Assembly (NCBI GenBank): GCA_021201825.1
Contig: JAJQED010000016.1
Coordinates: 149,310 to 213,309, forward strand
Direction: 5' to 3'
Source of the DNA: Alistipes sp.
Lineage (GTDB): Bacteria > Bacteroidota > Bacteroidia > Bacteroidales > Rikenellaceae
DNA length: 64,000 bases
In this document: positions 52,457 through 63,070 of the stretch, piece after piece
How positions within the stretch are numbered: position 1 is the stretch's first letter
How the letters are laid out: each line of letters begins with the position of its first letter
Made by a program: the position numbers and the translations under genes
The notes under the pieces: generated by a model
What the model was told of the DNA's origin: nothing
The model's input: the letters and a program-made list of their open reading frames with translations, nothing else
The model's database searches: none

Positions 52457-54922
52457 ATGGATAAGCTCGGATTCGGCAGGATACAGGGGCAGGTAGAGGC
52501 GCTGTGTACGACGCAGGGAGCTGTGGAATTATTCCGTCAGGAGGGTTTTACACGCGACCGGCAGCAGGTCGAATACCGGTTGGCGATCTGCTCCGAACTT
52601 ATCAGGGCCATTACCATGGAGAGCGGCTTCCCTACCGGGGAGTATTATGATACGGACGGTATACTCGCCAAGGCTGCCATTGAGGGGGGATTCCTCGAGC
52701 CGGAAGAACTCATGATGCTGAAAAATGCACTGGTTCTGGTAGGGGAGATCAGGTGTTTTATACTGAAGAGAAGCCGGGATGATTACCCGCTCCTGCACTC
52801 TTTGGCCGAACCCGTTGATCCTTATGAGAGTATAACTTCCGGTATCGACCGTATACTCGACCGGCACGGGAATGTGAAAGACGATGCCTCTGCGGAGTTG
52901 AGCGCTATTCGCCGTAGTTTGCGGGAGATGGAGGGGCAGGTTTCACGGCGGTTAAGAAGCATTCTGGCACAAGCCCGTTCGGCAGGTATCGTGGACAGCG
53001 ACGCCACCGTTTCGATCCGTGAGGGGAGGGCAGTGATCCCGGTTGCCGCGGGAAATAAACGCAAACTTCCCGGCTTTGTGCATGACGAGTCGGCGACCGG
53101 TAAAACGGTCTATATCGAACCCGCCGAAGTTGTCGAACTCAATAATGAGATACGCGAACTCGAGTACAGCGAACGCAGGGAGATCATTCGTATATTAACC
53201 GATTTCACGGCCGATTTGCGCACCAATCTGAACGGGATCGGGGAGAGCGGGCGGTTCCTTGTAACGGTGGATATGATAAGGGCCAAAGCCCGCTTTTCAA
53301 CCGCTAACCGGTGTGTGATGCCCCTGCTGTCTGATGGCGGTACACTCGAACTTCGTCAGGCCCGCCATCCGCTACTCGAGCAGAACCTCGCCCGGGAGGG
53401 CCGCGAGCTTGTGCCGCTGGACCTGGTACTAACCCGGGAAAAACACATTCTTGTAATATCAGGGCCGAACGCCGGTGGAAAGTCGGTTTGCCTGAAAACG
53501 GTTGGCCTGCTCCAGACTATGTTACAGCATGGTTTGCCGGTGCCGGTGCTTGAGAACTCCCAGTTCCCGCTGTTCGACGGCATTTTCGTGGATATCGGGG
53601 ACGAGCAGTCTATCGACAACGACCTTAGTACCTACAGTTCACACCTGCTCAATATGAAGCGGATGGTGCAGAAAGCCGGCCGCCATTCCCTGTTGCTAAT
53701 CGACGAATTCGGCACGGGGACGGAGCCGGTTATAGGGGGTGCCATTGCGGAGGCCCTGTTGGAAGAGTTCGAACGAAAAGGCTGCTACGGGGTTATTACT
53801 ACACACTATTCGAACCTTAAATATTACGCATCGAACGCCCGAGGGGTAGTGAACGGTGCAATGACTTTTGACGTGCAGAATATCCGGCCATTGTTCCGTT
53901 TGGAGATGGGTATGCCCGGAAGTTCGTTCGCCATAGAAATTGCCCGGAAGATAGGCCTGCCCGAGAACATTATAAAGGAGGCTTCACAAAAGGCCGGAAC
54001 GGACAGGATCAATCTCGAGCGCCTGTTGCGGGAGGTGGCGCGCGACCGCCGGTATTGGGAACAGAAGCGCGACCGTATACGCATCGCCGACCGCAAAGTG
54101 GAGCAGCTGGAGGAAAAATATGCCGCCCAACTCGAGGAAATACGCCGCCAAAGGGCCGACATCCTCAAACAGGCCCGTGAAGAGGCCGCCCGGATCACGG
54201 CCGATGCCAATAAGGTCATCGAGGGGGCGATCCGCGATATCCGTCAGTCGCAGGCCGACAAGGAGAAAACGATACTGGTGCGGCGCAATATCGACCGTTT
54301 CCGTGAGGACCTTTCAAGCGACAGTGCTTTCGGCACGGCGGAAGATATAGAGCGTGAAATGGAACGGATCGAGCGCCGGCGCCGCAAGCGTGAGGAGAGG
54401 CGGGGCGAAAAAGAGGAGGCAAAGTCCGCCGTACTCCCGGATGCTTTACCGGCAGTTCCCATTGTGGGTAGTAAAGTCAGGATGGACGGGCAGTCCATCG
54501 CCGGAGAGGTAATAGAAATAAAAGGCAAAAAAGCCACGGTCGCTTTCGGGCAGATCCTGACCAAGGTGGATATGGATAAACTTTCCGTAATCTCCGGGTC
54601 GGAATTCCGGCGGCAAAACAAGCCTGCCGCCCCGACCGTCAGGGTAAGTACGGACGTGGAAAAACGCAAACTCAACTTCTCCCGGAATATCGACCTGCGC
54701 GGTATGCGGGCTGCGGAAGCCCTTGAAATGGTGGAAGATTTTATCGACGATGCGATCATGGTCGGCGCACGGGAAGTGCGGATACTTCACGGTAAAGGCA
54801 CAGGCGCCCTTAGGGAAGAGATACGGCGGTACCTGCGTACCGTAGATCTCGTTATTTCCGCCGAGGATGAACATGTGGAGCAGGGCGGTGCGGGTATAAC
54901 CGTAGTCAGGCTCGATGTTTAA
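52457..54922 (+). CDS. mutS2: MutS2 (ribosome-rescue/recombination ATPase with Smr domain)
   Basis: An 821-residue protein with a MutS-type core. Walker A is SGPNAGGKSVCLKTVG and Walker B is LLLIDEFGTGTEP, followed by a long coiled coil (about 530-660). The C-terminal Smr domain has DLRGMRAAEALEMVEDF and ILHGKGTGALREEIRRYL, with the nuclease motifs. MutS2 suppresses recombination and in some bacteria splits collided ribosomes. Confidence 0.95.
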   Translation: MDKLGFGRIQGQVEALCTTQGAVELFRQEGFTRDRQQVEYRLAICSELIRAITMESGFPTGEYYDTDGILAKAAIEGGFLEPEELMMLKNALVLVGEIRCFILKRSRDDYPLLHSLAEPVDPYESITSGIDRILDRHGNVKDDASAELSAIRRSLREMEGQVSRRLRSILAQARSAGIVDSDATVSIREGRAVIPVAAGNKRKLPGFVHDESATGKTVYIEPAEVVELNNEIRELEYSERREIIRILTDFTADLRTNLNGIGESGRFLVTVDMIRAKARFSTANRCVMPLLSDGGTLELRQARHPLLEQNLAREGRELVPLDLVLTREKHILVISGPNAGGKSVCLKTVGLLQTMLQHGLPVPVLENSQFPLFDGIFVDIGDEQSIDNDLSTYSSHLLNMKRMVQKAGRHSLLLIDEFGTGTEPVIGGAIAEALLEEFERKGCYGVITTHYSNLKYYASNARGVVNGAMTFDVQNIRPLFRLEMGMPGSSFAIEIARKIGLPENIIKEASQKAGTDRINLERLLREVARDRRYWEQKRDRIRIADRKVEQLEEKYAAQLEEIRRQRADILKQAREEAARITADANKVIEGAIRDIRQSQADKEKTILVRRNIDRFREDLSSDSAFGTAEDIEREMERIERRRRKREERRGEKEEAKSAVLPDALPAVPIVGSKVRMDGQSIAGEVIEIKGKKATVAFGQILTKVDMDKLSVISGSEFRRQNKPAAPTVRVSTDVEKRKLNFSRNIDLRGMRAAEALEMVEDFIDDAIMVGAREVRILHGKGTGALREEIRRYLRTVDLVISAEDEHVEQGGAGITVVRLDV

Positions 54923-55034
54923 GAGGTTCGGTTTTAAACATCCCATAGCTCCCATTGCGGCTGGATTCTTACGGCCATACTAATTTCCATAATGTTTGTT
55001 TTTTCCTGCTGGCCGGCGGTCTTCCCGCTGGTTT

Positions 55035-55042
55035 TATTTTTG
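55035..55042 (+). promoter_or_regulatory. -7 element of the MFS gene
   Basis: TATTTTTG matches TAnnTTTG; the -33 element is not clear. It lies 37 nt before the ATG. Confidence 0.4.
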
Positions 55043-55078
55043 TAATATTGCACCCGGAAAAACGAAAGAACCGGGCCT

Positions 55079-56482
55079 ATGCCAGACAATAATATAAAAC
55101 CGACCGCCCTACCGTTGAACCCGCGTGATGCACGCCGCGGGTTGTTCGTATTGTGTTTAGCGGCTTTCCTTGTGCCGTTCATGGGTTCCTCGCTTAATCT
55201 GGCCCTCCCGGAAATAAGTAAGGAATTCTCGATGAATGCGGTTATGCTGACCTGGATGGCTACCGCTTATATAATATCCACCGCCATATTCCAGATACCG
55301 TTCGCAAGGGTGGCCGATATAGTGGGACGCCGTAAGGTATTTATGACCGGCATACTGTTCTTCGTCCTCTCGACCGTCGCATGTGCTTTCGCACCCAACG
55401 GACACATCCTGATCCTGCTAAGGTTTGTTTCCGGGATCGGTAGTGCGATGGTATTCGGCACAAATATAGCCATCCTTACCTCGCTATTTCCTCCGGAGAA
55501 ACGCGGTTACGCACTGGGGATCAATGCTGCTGTGGTATATGCTGCACTTGCGGCAGGGCCGTTGTTCGGCGGGCTGCTTACCCATTACTTCGGATGGCAT
55601 TCCATTTTCGTATTCCCGGCCCTGATGGGGCTTATTGTATTTATAATGGCTCACTTCATGTTGAAAGGCGAATGGACGGAGGCCCGGGGACAGAAGTTCG
55701 ATATTCTGGGCAGCATACTGTACGGGGTCGGATTGGGGACATTGATCTACGGTTTCACTTCACTGCCCGGCCGGGAGGGAATAATCTTACTATTGGTGGG
55801 TATCGTTTCGCTGGGCCTGTTCGGGTGGTATGAACTTCACCATCGCTCACCCGTGTTTAACCTGCGCCTCTTTACCGGCAACCGGGTCTTCACCCTATCG
55901 TCGCTTGCCGCCCTTATCAATTATGCGGCAACCTCCGGTATAGCTTTTATGCTGAGCCTTTACCTGCAATATATCCGGGGTCTGGATGCCAGCCATGCGG
56001 GTTTCATACTTATCAGCCAGGCGGTGGTTCAATCCGGATTTTCGTTGTATGCCGGCAAGTTATCGAACAGGATCGAACCTGCTTCGCTCGCCACGGCGGG
56101 AATGGTTATTATCGTGGCCGGTCTGGCCGGTTTGGTATTTCTCGGCACCGCTACACCTTACTGGATGATAGTTGGTCTGCTGGTACTTTTGGGCGTTGGT
56201 TTCGGGATTTTCTCTTCGCCTAATACTAATGTCATTATGAGTTCGGTCGACAAAAAGGATTATTCCGCCGCTTCGGCCGCCACCGGCACCATGCGGTTGA
56301 CCGGGCAGGCGGTCAGCATGGGTATAGCCGGCATGGCCATCTCGTTCCACCTCGGCACCAACTCCATTACTCCGGACCTGTATCCCCAATTTATGGACAG
56401 CCTGCGGACCACATTCTCCATATTCATAGGGATTTGCATAGTAGGGGTGTTCGCTTCGCGGGCCAGGGTTTCGAAAAAATAA
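55079..56482 (+). CDS. MFS transporter, DHA2/EmrB-QacA type
   Basis: A 467-residue protein with about 14 membrane helices. Motif A is FARVADIVGRRKVF between helices 2 and 3, and motif C is present in the GINAAVVYAALAAGPLFGGLL region (two parts). The length and helix number point to drug:H+ antiporters of the DHA2 group. The substrate is unknown. No EmrA-like partner is adjacent. Confidence 0.9.
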   Translation: MPDNNIKPTALPLNPRDARRGLFVLCLAAFLVPFMGSSLNLALPEISKEFSMNAVMLTWMATAYIISTAIFQIPFARVADIVGRRKVFMTGILFFVLSTVACAFAPNGHILILLRFVSGIGSAMVFGTNIAILTSLFPPEKRGYALGINAAVVYAALAAGPLFGGLLTHYFGWHSIFVFPALMGLIVFIMAHFMLKGEWTEARGQKFDILGSILYGVGLGTLIYGFTSLPGREGIILLLVGIVSLGLFGWYELHHRSPVFNLRLFTGNRVFTLSSLAALINYAATSGIAFMLSLYLQYIRGLDASHAGFILISQAVVQSGFSLYAGKLSNRIEPASLATAGMVIIVAGLAGLVFLGTATPYWMIVGLLVLLGVGFGIFSSPNTNVIMSSVDKKDYSAASAATGTMRLTGQAVSMGIAGMAISFHLGTNSITPDLYPQFMDSLRTTFSIFIGICIVGVFASRARVSKK

Positions 56483-56732
56483 AATCTATAACAGAAAATG
56501 TTAAATTATTCCACATTAGGGAGACTATGTTGTGGATTGATTTTCGGGTAATGAAGAATTATCAGTATTTATTTATGTAATTATGCACATCCGGATGTGA
56601 ATTTTGTGTTTTCTCTAAGTTTTACATTTTGGGTAATTTAAAATTTATTAAATTTGAAACTATTCTGAAAATATATTCAAAAATTTATTATTTTGCATAT
56701 AAGGTTTTCTTTAAAAACCAATTACATTTAAG

Positions 56733-57704
56733 ATGAAGTATCAGTTATTATTCGATAATTTTATCGGTATGGTGAACGAAGCCGTGCCGCAAAACACCAA
56801 GATTTCCTCCGTTCTTGCCGATATATTACAGATAGAAAAGGAAGCAGTCTACCGTCGTCTGCGTATGGAGGTTCCGTTCACGTTTACCGAGATCGCGGCC
56901 GTTGCACAGGCCCTGGGCCTGTCGCTCGACAATATAGTGGGATCTATACCCAAAAAGAGCCGCCCGCTGAAGATGACGCTGGTGGATTTTTGCAACCCCT
57001 CGGAGATGGACTATATCATGATGGAGAATTTCATCCTGCTGCTCCGTCAGATGAACAGCCAGCCCAATTCCGAGTATGGTATAAATTGTAATTCTCTGCC
57101 ACAGCCGTTGTATTACAAATACGACCACCTGTCCCGGTTCCAGGTCTTTAAATGGCTCTATTTCACCGGGACGGCGGGTAGTGCTAAGCCTTATTCCGAG
57201 GTTCAGGTAACCGAGCGCACACGCAAGCTCCAGTTGGGACATGCGGAAGAGGTACGCATGTTCACCATGTCGAACTACGTTTGGGATAAGCTCTGCTTCT
57301 ATTATATGATCGAGGATATCAAGCATTTCTCGAGCGTTTACCTCCTAAAACCCGAGGAGGTAGAGTTTATCCGCAATGATCTGAAACTGCTTCTGGCCGA
57401 AATGGAACAGATAGCCTGTACGGGTGCTTTCGCCGACACCGGCAAGAAAGTAAACTTCTATATTTCGAGCGTCAATTTCGACTGTTGCTACGAATACTAC
57501 GAAAGCAACAATAATAAGATGAGCCTGATACGTACTTTCGGGCTCAACGGAACCGCTACCCTGGACGACCGCTCGTTCCAGAAGATGAAGATGTGGGTCA
57601 ATTCCATGAAAAGGGTCTCTACCCTTATTTCCGAGACCGGGGAGAAGCAGCGCGTGATGTTCTTCGAAAAACAGCGGGAACTTCTCGACAACCTGAGTGT
57701 TTAG
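56733..57704 (+). CDS. HTH-containing putative regulator
   Basis: A 323-residue soluble protein. Residues about 20-75 resemble a lambda-repressor-like helix-turn-helix (VLADILQIEKEAVYRRLRME, then EIAAVAQALGLSLDNIVG). The rest is a helical domain of about 240 residues without recognised motifs (SNYVWDKLCFYYMIEDIKHF). Its position next to the second fimbrial locus suggests local regulation, but this is inference. The 250 nt upstream are AT-rich and without a gene. Confidence 0.65.
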   Translation: MKYQLLFDNFIGMVNEAVPQNTKISSVLADILQIEKEAVYRRLRMEVPFTFTEIAAVAQALGLSLDNIVGSIPKKSRPLKMTLVDFCNPSEMDYIMMENFILLLRQMNSQPNSEYGINCNSLPQPLYYKYDHLSRFQVFKWLYFTGTAGSAKPYSEVQVTERTRKLQLGHAEEVRMFTMSNYVWDKLCFYYMIEDIKHFSSVYLLKPEEVEFIRNDLKLLLAEMEQIACTGAFADTGKKVNFYISSVNFDCCYEYYESNNNKMSLIRTFGLNGTATLDDRSFQKMKMWVNSMKRVSTLISETGEKQRVMFFEKQRELLDNLSV

Positions 57705-57715
57705 CTTAACGGCAT

Positions 57716-57747
57716 AAAAAACGGGCAGGCCATAATCGGCCTGCCCG
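57716..57747 (-). terminator. Terminator of the second fimbrial locus
   Basis: A perfect 10-bp inverted repeat CGGGCAGGCC / GGCCTGCCCG followed on the minus strand by six T. It may also stop the convergent regulator gene. Confidence 0.85.
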
Positions 57748-57819
57748 CACACTACTACGATACCATATTATATAGGAATATTATATTTACTCTTCTTCAA
57801 TGACTTATTAGATCCAAAC

Positions 57820-58785
57820 TTAATATATTTCATAGTCGTCCACTTTATAGACGATCCAGCCGTCGATCGTAACCGCCATTAGTATATCGGCGGAGAAGAT
57901 CAGTTTGATAGTATACTCGTATTTGGTACTGAAATCCACCACTTCGCCCTGTTCCCGCAGGGAGAGTAACTTTACTATCAGCAGGTCTTCATACAAAGGT
58001 TCGCCCGTAGCCGTATCCTCGATCCGTACCGTTGCGTCGAGGTGGTCTTCGAATAACCGCAGTACCCGAAGCGAGGCGCTGAGTTGGCCATTCTGGTCCT
58101 TGGCGCAGTCGGTAACGTAATCGAGGGTCCGGTCAGAAACATCCTCGCTGTAAAAGCCGAACCTGCCGTTACGGTCGGATATGCGGTACCGGTAGTCTTT
58201 GTCGTTCTGTTCGAGTCCCTCGGTCAGGATATCGATGGTGTAGGTATACCGGTCCAGCTCCATGTAATATTCATGGGTGTCGGCACCTACCGTAACCGGC
58301 TCACGAACAAGTCCGTAATGCAGGTGATCGTTCAATCCGGTAACCGTATCCCCGTTGGCGGAGTCCAGTTCCACGAACAGGTCGCCGACCGTGGTAATGC
58401 CTGCCGTAAGGTCGGCATGCGACAGATAATAGTCTCCATGCAGGTTGGTCCATCCGATAAATTCATAATCCCCGGGAGATAATGGAACTTCGTGAACATA
58501 ATCGGCTCCGATCGTCGGGGAAGTGTCAACCAACGTAGTTATATAGTAACCGTCATGGCCGAAGATAAAAACAAACATGGTTTCCACTTCCTGATGCAGT
58601 GCCCCGGAGCGGGTATAGAGCGCCTCTGCAAAGTCCACATACAGCAGGACCCGGCCCTCTCCCGTCACCTCGTCCGGCGGGCATTCCTCGGAATCGCTTT
58701 CTTTGACGCAACCCGCCAGAAAGCCGGGTAACAAAGCGGTGAAAAAAAAGTAAACCAATGTTTTTATCTTCATACGGTATCTCAT
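57820..58785 (-). CDS. FimB/Mfa2 family fimbrial anchor lipoprotein (second locus)
   Basis: A 321-residue lipoprotein with lipobox FLAGC (Cys near residue 26). It has the same layout as the first anchor: Cys/Asp-rich start, VLLYVDFAEALYTRSG, TMFVFIFGHDGYYIT, then SPGDYEFIGWTNLHGDYY. The ATG at 58773 is an alternative start. It ends the two-gene locus and follows the subunit gene by 63 nt. Confidence 0.8.
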   Translation of the reverse strand: MRYRMKIKTLVYFFFTALLPGFLAGCVKESDSEECPPDEVTGEGRVLLYVDFAEALYTRSGALHQEVETMFVFIFGHDGYYITTLVDTSPTIGADYVHEVPLSPGDYEFIGWTNLHGDYYLSHADLTAGITTVGDLFVELDSANGDTVTGLNDHLHYGLVREPVTVGADTHEYYMELDRYTYTIDILTEGLEQNDKDYRYRISDRNGRFGFYSEDVSDRTLDYVTDCAKDQNGQLSASLRVLRLFEDHLDATVRIEDTATGEPLYEDLLIVKLLSLREQGEVVDFSTKYEYTIKLIFSADILMAVTIDGWIVYKVDDYEIY

Positions 58786-58848
58786 TTAAAACCCACGGGC
58801 CTGCGGAGTAAATCAAGCCGCAGGCCGGGTGGGAGTATATGTTATCAG

Positions 58849-60126
58849 TTAAAACAGATCGTAATCGTCCAGTTGTACGCTCCACGGCTGGATATCTACT
58901 TCCAACTCGAGGTTCGCAGGCCTTGTAACCGGTTTGTCGGTGTCGCCTTTGTCTTCCGGGTTCGGGTTGCCCACTCCGGTAATGGAGGTTATACGCAACT
59001 GGTAGAAAGTGTTACGCAGGGTCTGGAAATCGTTGTCCGGATTGATAAAGAGGTTATAATAGCAATAGCCGTTTTCATAAATATCGCTTATTTCGCCCCT
59101 GTCCTTGGCGAATGTCTCCGCTTTGGTATAGTCGTCGAAGAAATAGCTTTCGCCGGTTTCGTCAAGTTTGACTATCCAGAAATCTACCGCAGAGGTGTTT
59201 TGGTTGGCAACAAGCGAACCGTCGTCCTCGGCGAAATATTTCGGGATGAACTCGGCCCTGACCGAAGCGTAGGTGGTCTCACGGGTGAGTGTCTGGTCGC
59301 TGGTATTCTCGAGGGGGTATTTAACTTTTTCCGGAACTACGGAATAATCGTACTCGTCAACCACAATATAATCCGACGGGTTGTCGTGGTGTTCGAAATG
59401 GGAAGAGTTCCACTCGTTGACGAAGTGGTTGGGGTCATAAACGATGCCGCCCTCGGTCTTCTGGTAAGGCCAGTAAAGTTTATTCATATTCCGCAAAGCG
59501 AACTTCAGGTCCGAGAGTTCACCTTCGTCGAGGGAAAGCGAAAGTGCCGGATTTGTCAGTACGGTCACTTTTGCGACCAGCCTGCCGACCTTTGCGGTCA
59601 CTTTATTGTCGTAATTTGCCTTGAGCTCCTCGATGGCCGGTTCGATGCTGAACATGGTAAATCCTACCGTAGCGTCGGAACTCCATACCGGGTAATTATC
59701 TATATTGCTTAACAGGTAAAGTCCGCTTTTATTCCGGGTCGCCGCAACGGCTTCACCGAGAGCCTGCGGCATATTGAGGCCTACGTAAATTTCTTTTGTC
59801 CCGGTAGTGGTGACTATCGGGTCGTCCGTGGTATATACATGGTCGCCCTGTAAAGTAAAATCGTTACTGTCCAGGCGGACATGTTTGGAAAGGGTATTAT
59901 CCGAATAGATAAAAACGTCCGCCGTCACGAAGACGGACTCCTCGGCGGTGGCAAGGTCTTGTTGGTCGGCCCTTGTCGCCGGTTCGCTGATAGTAAGTGT
60001 GAAACCAGCGGGATCGCCCGTGTCGGTAGTGACATCGGGGACGTCCGCCGTTGTACTGTCACTGCTACATGCCGCCAGCAGTAAGCCTGCCGTGGCCGTG
60101 CATAAATAAAGGATTTTAAATTTCAT
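58849..60126 (-). CDS. Mfa1/FimA-type fimbrial subunit (second locus)
   Basis: A 425-residue lipoprotein precursor with lipobox LAAC (Cys near residue 19). The N-terminal domain begins GFTLTISEPATRADQQD, with a TRA motif near residues 52-54 like the putative maturation site in the first locus. The C-terminal strand LELEVDIQPWSVQLDDYDLF is of the donor-strand type. It is probably the shaft subunit of a second fimbria. Confidence 0.75.
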   Translation of the reverse strand: MKFKILYLCTATAGLLLAACSSDSTTADVPDVTTDTGDPAGFTLTISEPATRADQQDLATAEESVFVTADVFIYSDNTLSKHVRLDSNDFTLQGDHVYTTDDPIVTTTGTKEIYVGLNMPQALGEAVAATRNKSGLYLLSNIDNYPVWSSDATVGFTMFSIEPAIEELKANYDNKVTAKVGRLVAKVTVLTNPALSLSLDEGELSDLKFALRNMNKLYWPYQKTEGGIVYDPNHFVNEWNSSHFEHHDNPSDYIVVDEYDYSVVPEKVKYPLENTSDQTLTRETTYASVRAEFIPKYFAEDDGSLVANQNTSAVDFWIVKLDETGESYFFDDYTKAETFAKDRGEISDIYENGYCYYNLFINPDNDFQTLRNTFYQLRITSITGVGNPNPEDKGDTDKPVTRPANLELEVDIQPWSVQLDDYDLF

Positions 60127-60368
60127 GGAACGTTATTTTTAAAATTAATGGTGTTTGCGAGGCTTCCCGGCCTAAGGGGGCGGTTTTTCCGGTTTCGGAA
60201 GTGGAAGAACCGCTCCGACCAAGGGAGCCTTTATATTTTCTTATATAAATTTTTCGATAGATGATATAGCCGTCTTATCAAAGAACCACAGCCGGAAATG
60301 CTGCAAAAACACTTCCATTAATCTTTTTGCAGCTTTACTATCCTTTCCTTTATGTTGACTATCCTGTT

Positions 60369-61232
60369 TTATATCCGGGGGTCGGCCTCTTTATGGAAAC
60401 CGTGACGGTTTCGCAGGGTGCGGGGTGACAGGCCGTAATGCCTTTTGCAGAAAGCAGTGAATTGCGAAAGCGACCCGAAGCCGTGTTCGCTCGAGATCTG
60501 TTTTATCGGTAAGTTGGTGGCTGTAAGCTCGTAATAGACGTCGTTGGCTTTCTGGCGGTCCATCCACGCGTATGGGGAACAACCGAAATTCTGCCGGAAC
60601 AGCCTGTTGAACGAAGATAGGCTGTGACACGAGGCTTCGGCGAGTTCCCGGGCGGTCCGGTACTTACGGTAATTCTCCGTTACGAACGCGGCGAATTCGG
60701 TATTGCGCCCGATTATGGGACTGAAGAAACGGGCGAGTTCCCGAATAGGGTAATAGCTACGGAGCAGGATAAGCAGTTCACGGGCCTTATAAGTATAGAA
60801 CATGTGGGCCGATATACCGTCACGTATATATTCCCCAAGGATATGGAAAAATGCGTCGACCTTATCATGGGCATTGATATGCGGGCTGTCCAGCGGGGTG
60901 TCTTGTTTGGCGAGGTTTTCCTCGAGGGTCTCCAGCGGGAGGGAGGATTCGTTGAAATGGAGGGATAAGCTCAGGCGGTAGAGATAGAATGAGGTAATTC
61001 CCTTCACATAAACAGAGAAACTGCATGAGGGTGGGATAAATACCATTTTGCCGCTGGCTATGTCGATGTCACCACGGCGTTCCACATTGAGGCTTATCTC
61101 ACCGTTACGGTTATACAGTACCTTACCCTCGACGGTGCGGCTCAGGTAGAACCTGCCGGGGGAAGCGTGTACCACCACGAACGTAGATTCGTTATTTTGT
61201 CCCGGGATATCCCTCGAGCGGATCACTTCCAT
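60369..61232 (-). CDS. AraC family transcriptional regulator
   Basis: A 287-residue regulator. The N-terminal part is a cupin-like sensor domain (KMVFIPPSCSFSVYVKGIT). The C-terminal DNA-binding domain has both helix-turn-helix units: RTARELAEASCHSLSSFNRLFRQNFGCSP (two halves) and LPIKQISSEHGFGSLSQFTAF. The start is the ATG at 61232, since upstream codons lie outside the conserved domain. It lies 240 nt upstream of the fimbrial subunit gene on the same strand and may control it. Confidence 0.85.
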   Translation of the reverse strand: MEVIRSRDIPGQNNESTFVVVHASPGRFYLSRTVEGKVLYNRNGEISLNVERRGDIDIASGKMVFIPPSCSFSVYVKGITSFYLYRLSLSLHFNESSLPLETLEENLAKQDTPLDSPHINAHDKVDAFFHILGEYIRDGISAHMFYTYKARELLILLRSYYPIRELARFFSPIIGRNTEFAAFVTENYRKYRTARELAEASCHSLSSFNRLFRQNFGCSPYAWMDRQKANDVYYELTATNLPIKQISSEHGFGSLSQFTAFCKRHYGLSPRTLRNRHGFHKEADPRI

Positions 61233-61448
61233 AGCAATTTCTTTACTTAGCCCGCCGGCTGGTGCCACGGTGTGTTGTAATTTGCAAAAGCGGAGCCAAA
61301 ATTGCCATTTTAACGCCCTAATCCGCATCAGGAGGTGTCCGTTATTGCATGTCCCGGTTTTTTTCTTAAATTGGTTGGAACAATAATTGAAGTCAGAATA
61401 TGGCTCCTTCCGGTTATTGACCGGGGTCGGGCGGAAACTTATCCTACA

Positions 61449-63017
61449 ATGAAAAGATATAGAACCTTGAAAATAGTCCTGTTCATAGTGCTGGCACTGA
61501 TCGTTATCCTTATTGCGGTTGTGCTTATCAGAACTTTTACCTACCCGTTCAACGGCAAAGGAGAGTCCGGTACGGCTGAAGTGGAGATGGCCCGGGTGCC
61601 GGTATCGGATCTTGCCCTGCAAAGGTTCGCCGGGGGCATCCGTATCCCGACCGTGGGGGCCGCCGATTACTCCGATGTGTATTTCGAGCCGTTCGACAGG
61701 TTCATGGAATACCTGCAGGAATCTTACCCGGCCGTATACCGGACAATGGATTACCATATGGTAAACGGTTACGGGATGGTTTTTCACTGGAAAGGGAAAA
61801 CCGACGGCGCGAAACCCATCTTATTCCTTTCACATTATGACGTCGTACCGGTGGACGACGACCCGGACGATCTGGAGACCGTCGGAGAAAATATATTCGC
61901 ACCCCAGGAGGCTTACCGTGGCTATGCGGAAGGTTATTACGACGCTTGGGAATACCCGCCGTTCTCGGGGGCGGTGGCCCGGGGCAGTATCTACGGTCGT
62001 GGTACGCTGGATATGAAATGTATGCTTTTCGGGGTTATGGAGGCGGCCGACGCCCTTATAGGCGAGGGGTTCGTCCCTCAGCAGGATATATGGTTCGCTT
62101 TCGGGCAGGACGAAGAGAACGGGGGTTTGCACGGAGCTGTGGAGATCGCGAAGTATCTCGACGGGATGGGCCTCCGTTTCGATGCGGTTTATGACGAGGG
62201 CGGGATAATAGGGGCCCCGGGGCTGGGCGGTGTAGATAAGCCCATCGCCCTTGTAGGGGTGGCCGAAAAAGGATTTTGTACGCTTACGATCCGGGTAAAG
62301 GGACTTGGAGGACATTCTTCGATGCCACCGGCACGGGTTCCCCTGGTAGATGCCGCAGCAATTATAACCAAATTGAACGACATCCAGATGCCCCTCGAAC
62401 TTATCTCCCCGATCGAACAGTTCCTGGATAATGTAGGTGGTTCCATGTCGTTTACTTCGCGTCTGGCAATCGCAAACCGTTGGCTGATGAAAGGTTTACT
62501 TTTAAAGAAATTCAGTTCGGACGCTTCCACCAACGCACTGGTACGTACTACAACGGCCGTTACGATGGCCAAGGGGAGCGATGCGGCAAACGTGATCGCC
62601 CCGGAAGCGGACGTTACGGTCAACTTCCGGATACTGCCCGGCAATTCGGTGGATGAAGTGGTAGGCCATGTGAGCCGGATATGCGAGGGTTACGATGTGG
62701 AAATCCTGGTGGGTAATACCCGGGAGCCATCGGGAATTTCCCCGACAGACGTGCGCGGGTTCCGGATAATCGAGGAAGTTATTGGAGAACTTTACCCGGA
62801 TGCCATCGTCACTTCGTATGTTACCGTCGGTGGCACGGACGCTTATAAATACCAACTGGTCAGCGACCACATTTACCGCTTCCTTCCTATCTACCTGAAC
62901 CAGTTCGAACAGCAGACCATCCATAACCGCAACGAGCATATTTCGATAGATAATTTCGGGCGGATGATCGAGTACTACTGCCGTATCATGACCCGCTATT
63001 GGGACAATGCGGAATGA
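61449..63017 (+). CDS. M20 family metallopeptidase
   Basis: A 522-residue protein with an N-terminal membrane anchor (LFIVLALIVILIAVVLI). Metal-binding motifs are LFLSHYDVVPVDDD (His, Asp), GRGTLDMK (Asp) and FGQDEENGG (Glu pair). A dimerisation domain follows (about 240-400). The size and motifs fit the carboxypeptidase S/PM20D1 branch. The active site is probably periplasmic. The start is the ATG at 61449, which begins the anchor. Confidence 0.88.
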   Translation: MKRYRTLKIVLFIVLALIVILIAVVLIRTFTYPFNGKGESGTAEVEMARVPVSDLALQRFAGGIRIPTVGAADYSDVYFEPFDRFMEYLQESYPAVYRTMDYHMVNGYGMVFHWKGKTDGAKPILFLSHYDVVPVDDDPDDLETVGENIFAPQEAYRGYAEGYYDAWEYPPFSGAVARGSIYGRGTLDMKCMLFGVMEAADALIGEGFVPQQDIWFAFGQDEENGGLHGAVEIAKYLDGMGLRFDAVYDEGGIIGAPGLGGVDKPIALVGVAEKGFCTLTIRVKGLGGHSSMPPARVPLVDAAAIITKLNDIQMPLELISPIEQFLDNVGGSMSFTSRLAIANRWLMKGLLLKKFSSDASTNALVRTTTAVTMAKGSDAANVIAPEADVTVNFRILPGNSVDEVVGHVSRICEGYDVEILVGNTREPSGISPTDVRGFRIIEEVIGELYPDAIVTSYVTVGGTDAYKYQLVSDHIYRFLPIYLNQFEQQTIHNRNEHISIDNFGRMIEYYCRIMTRYWDNAE

Positions 63018-63070
63018 CCCGCTACGGCCGTCCGTTAATAATACCTACGGGGATTACCATCTTTATGCTA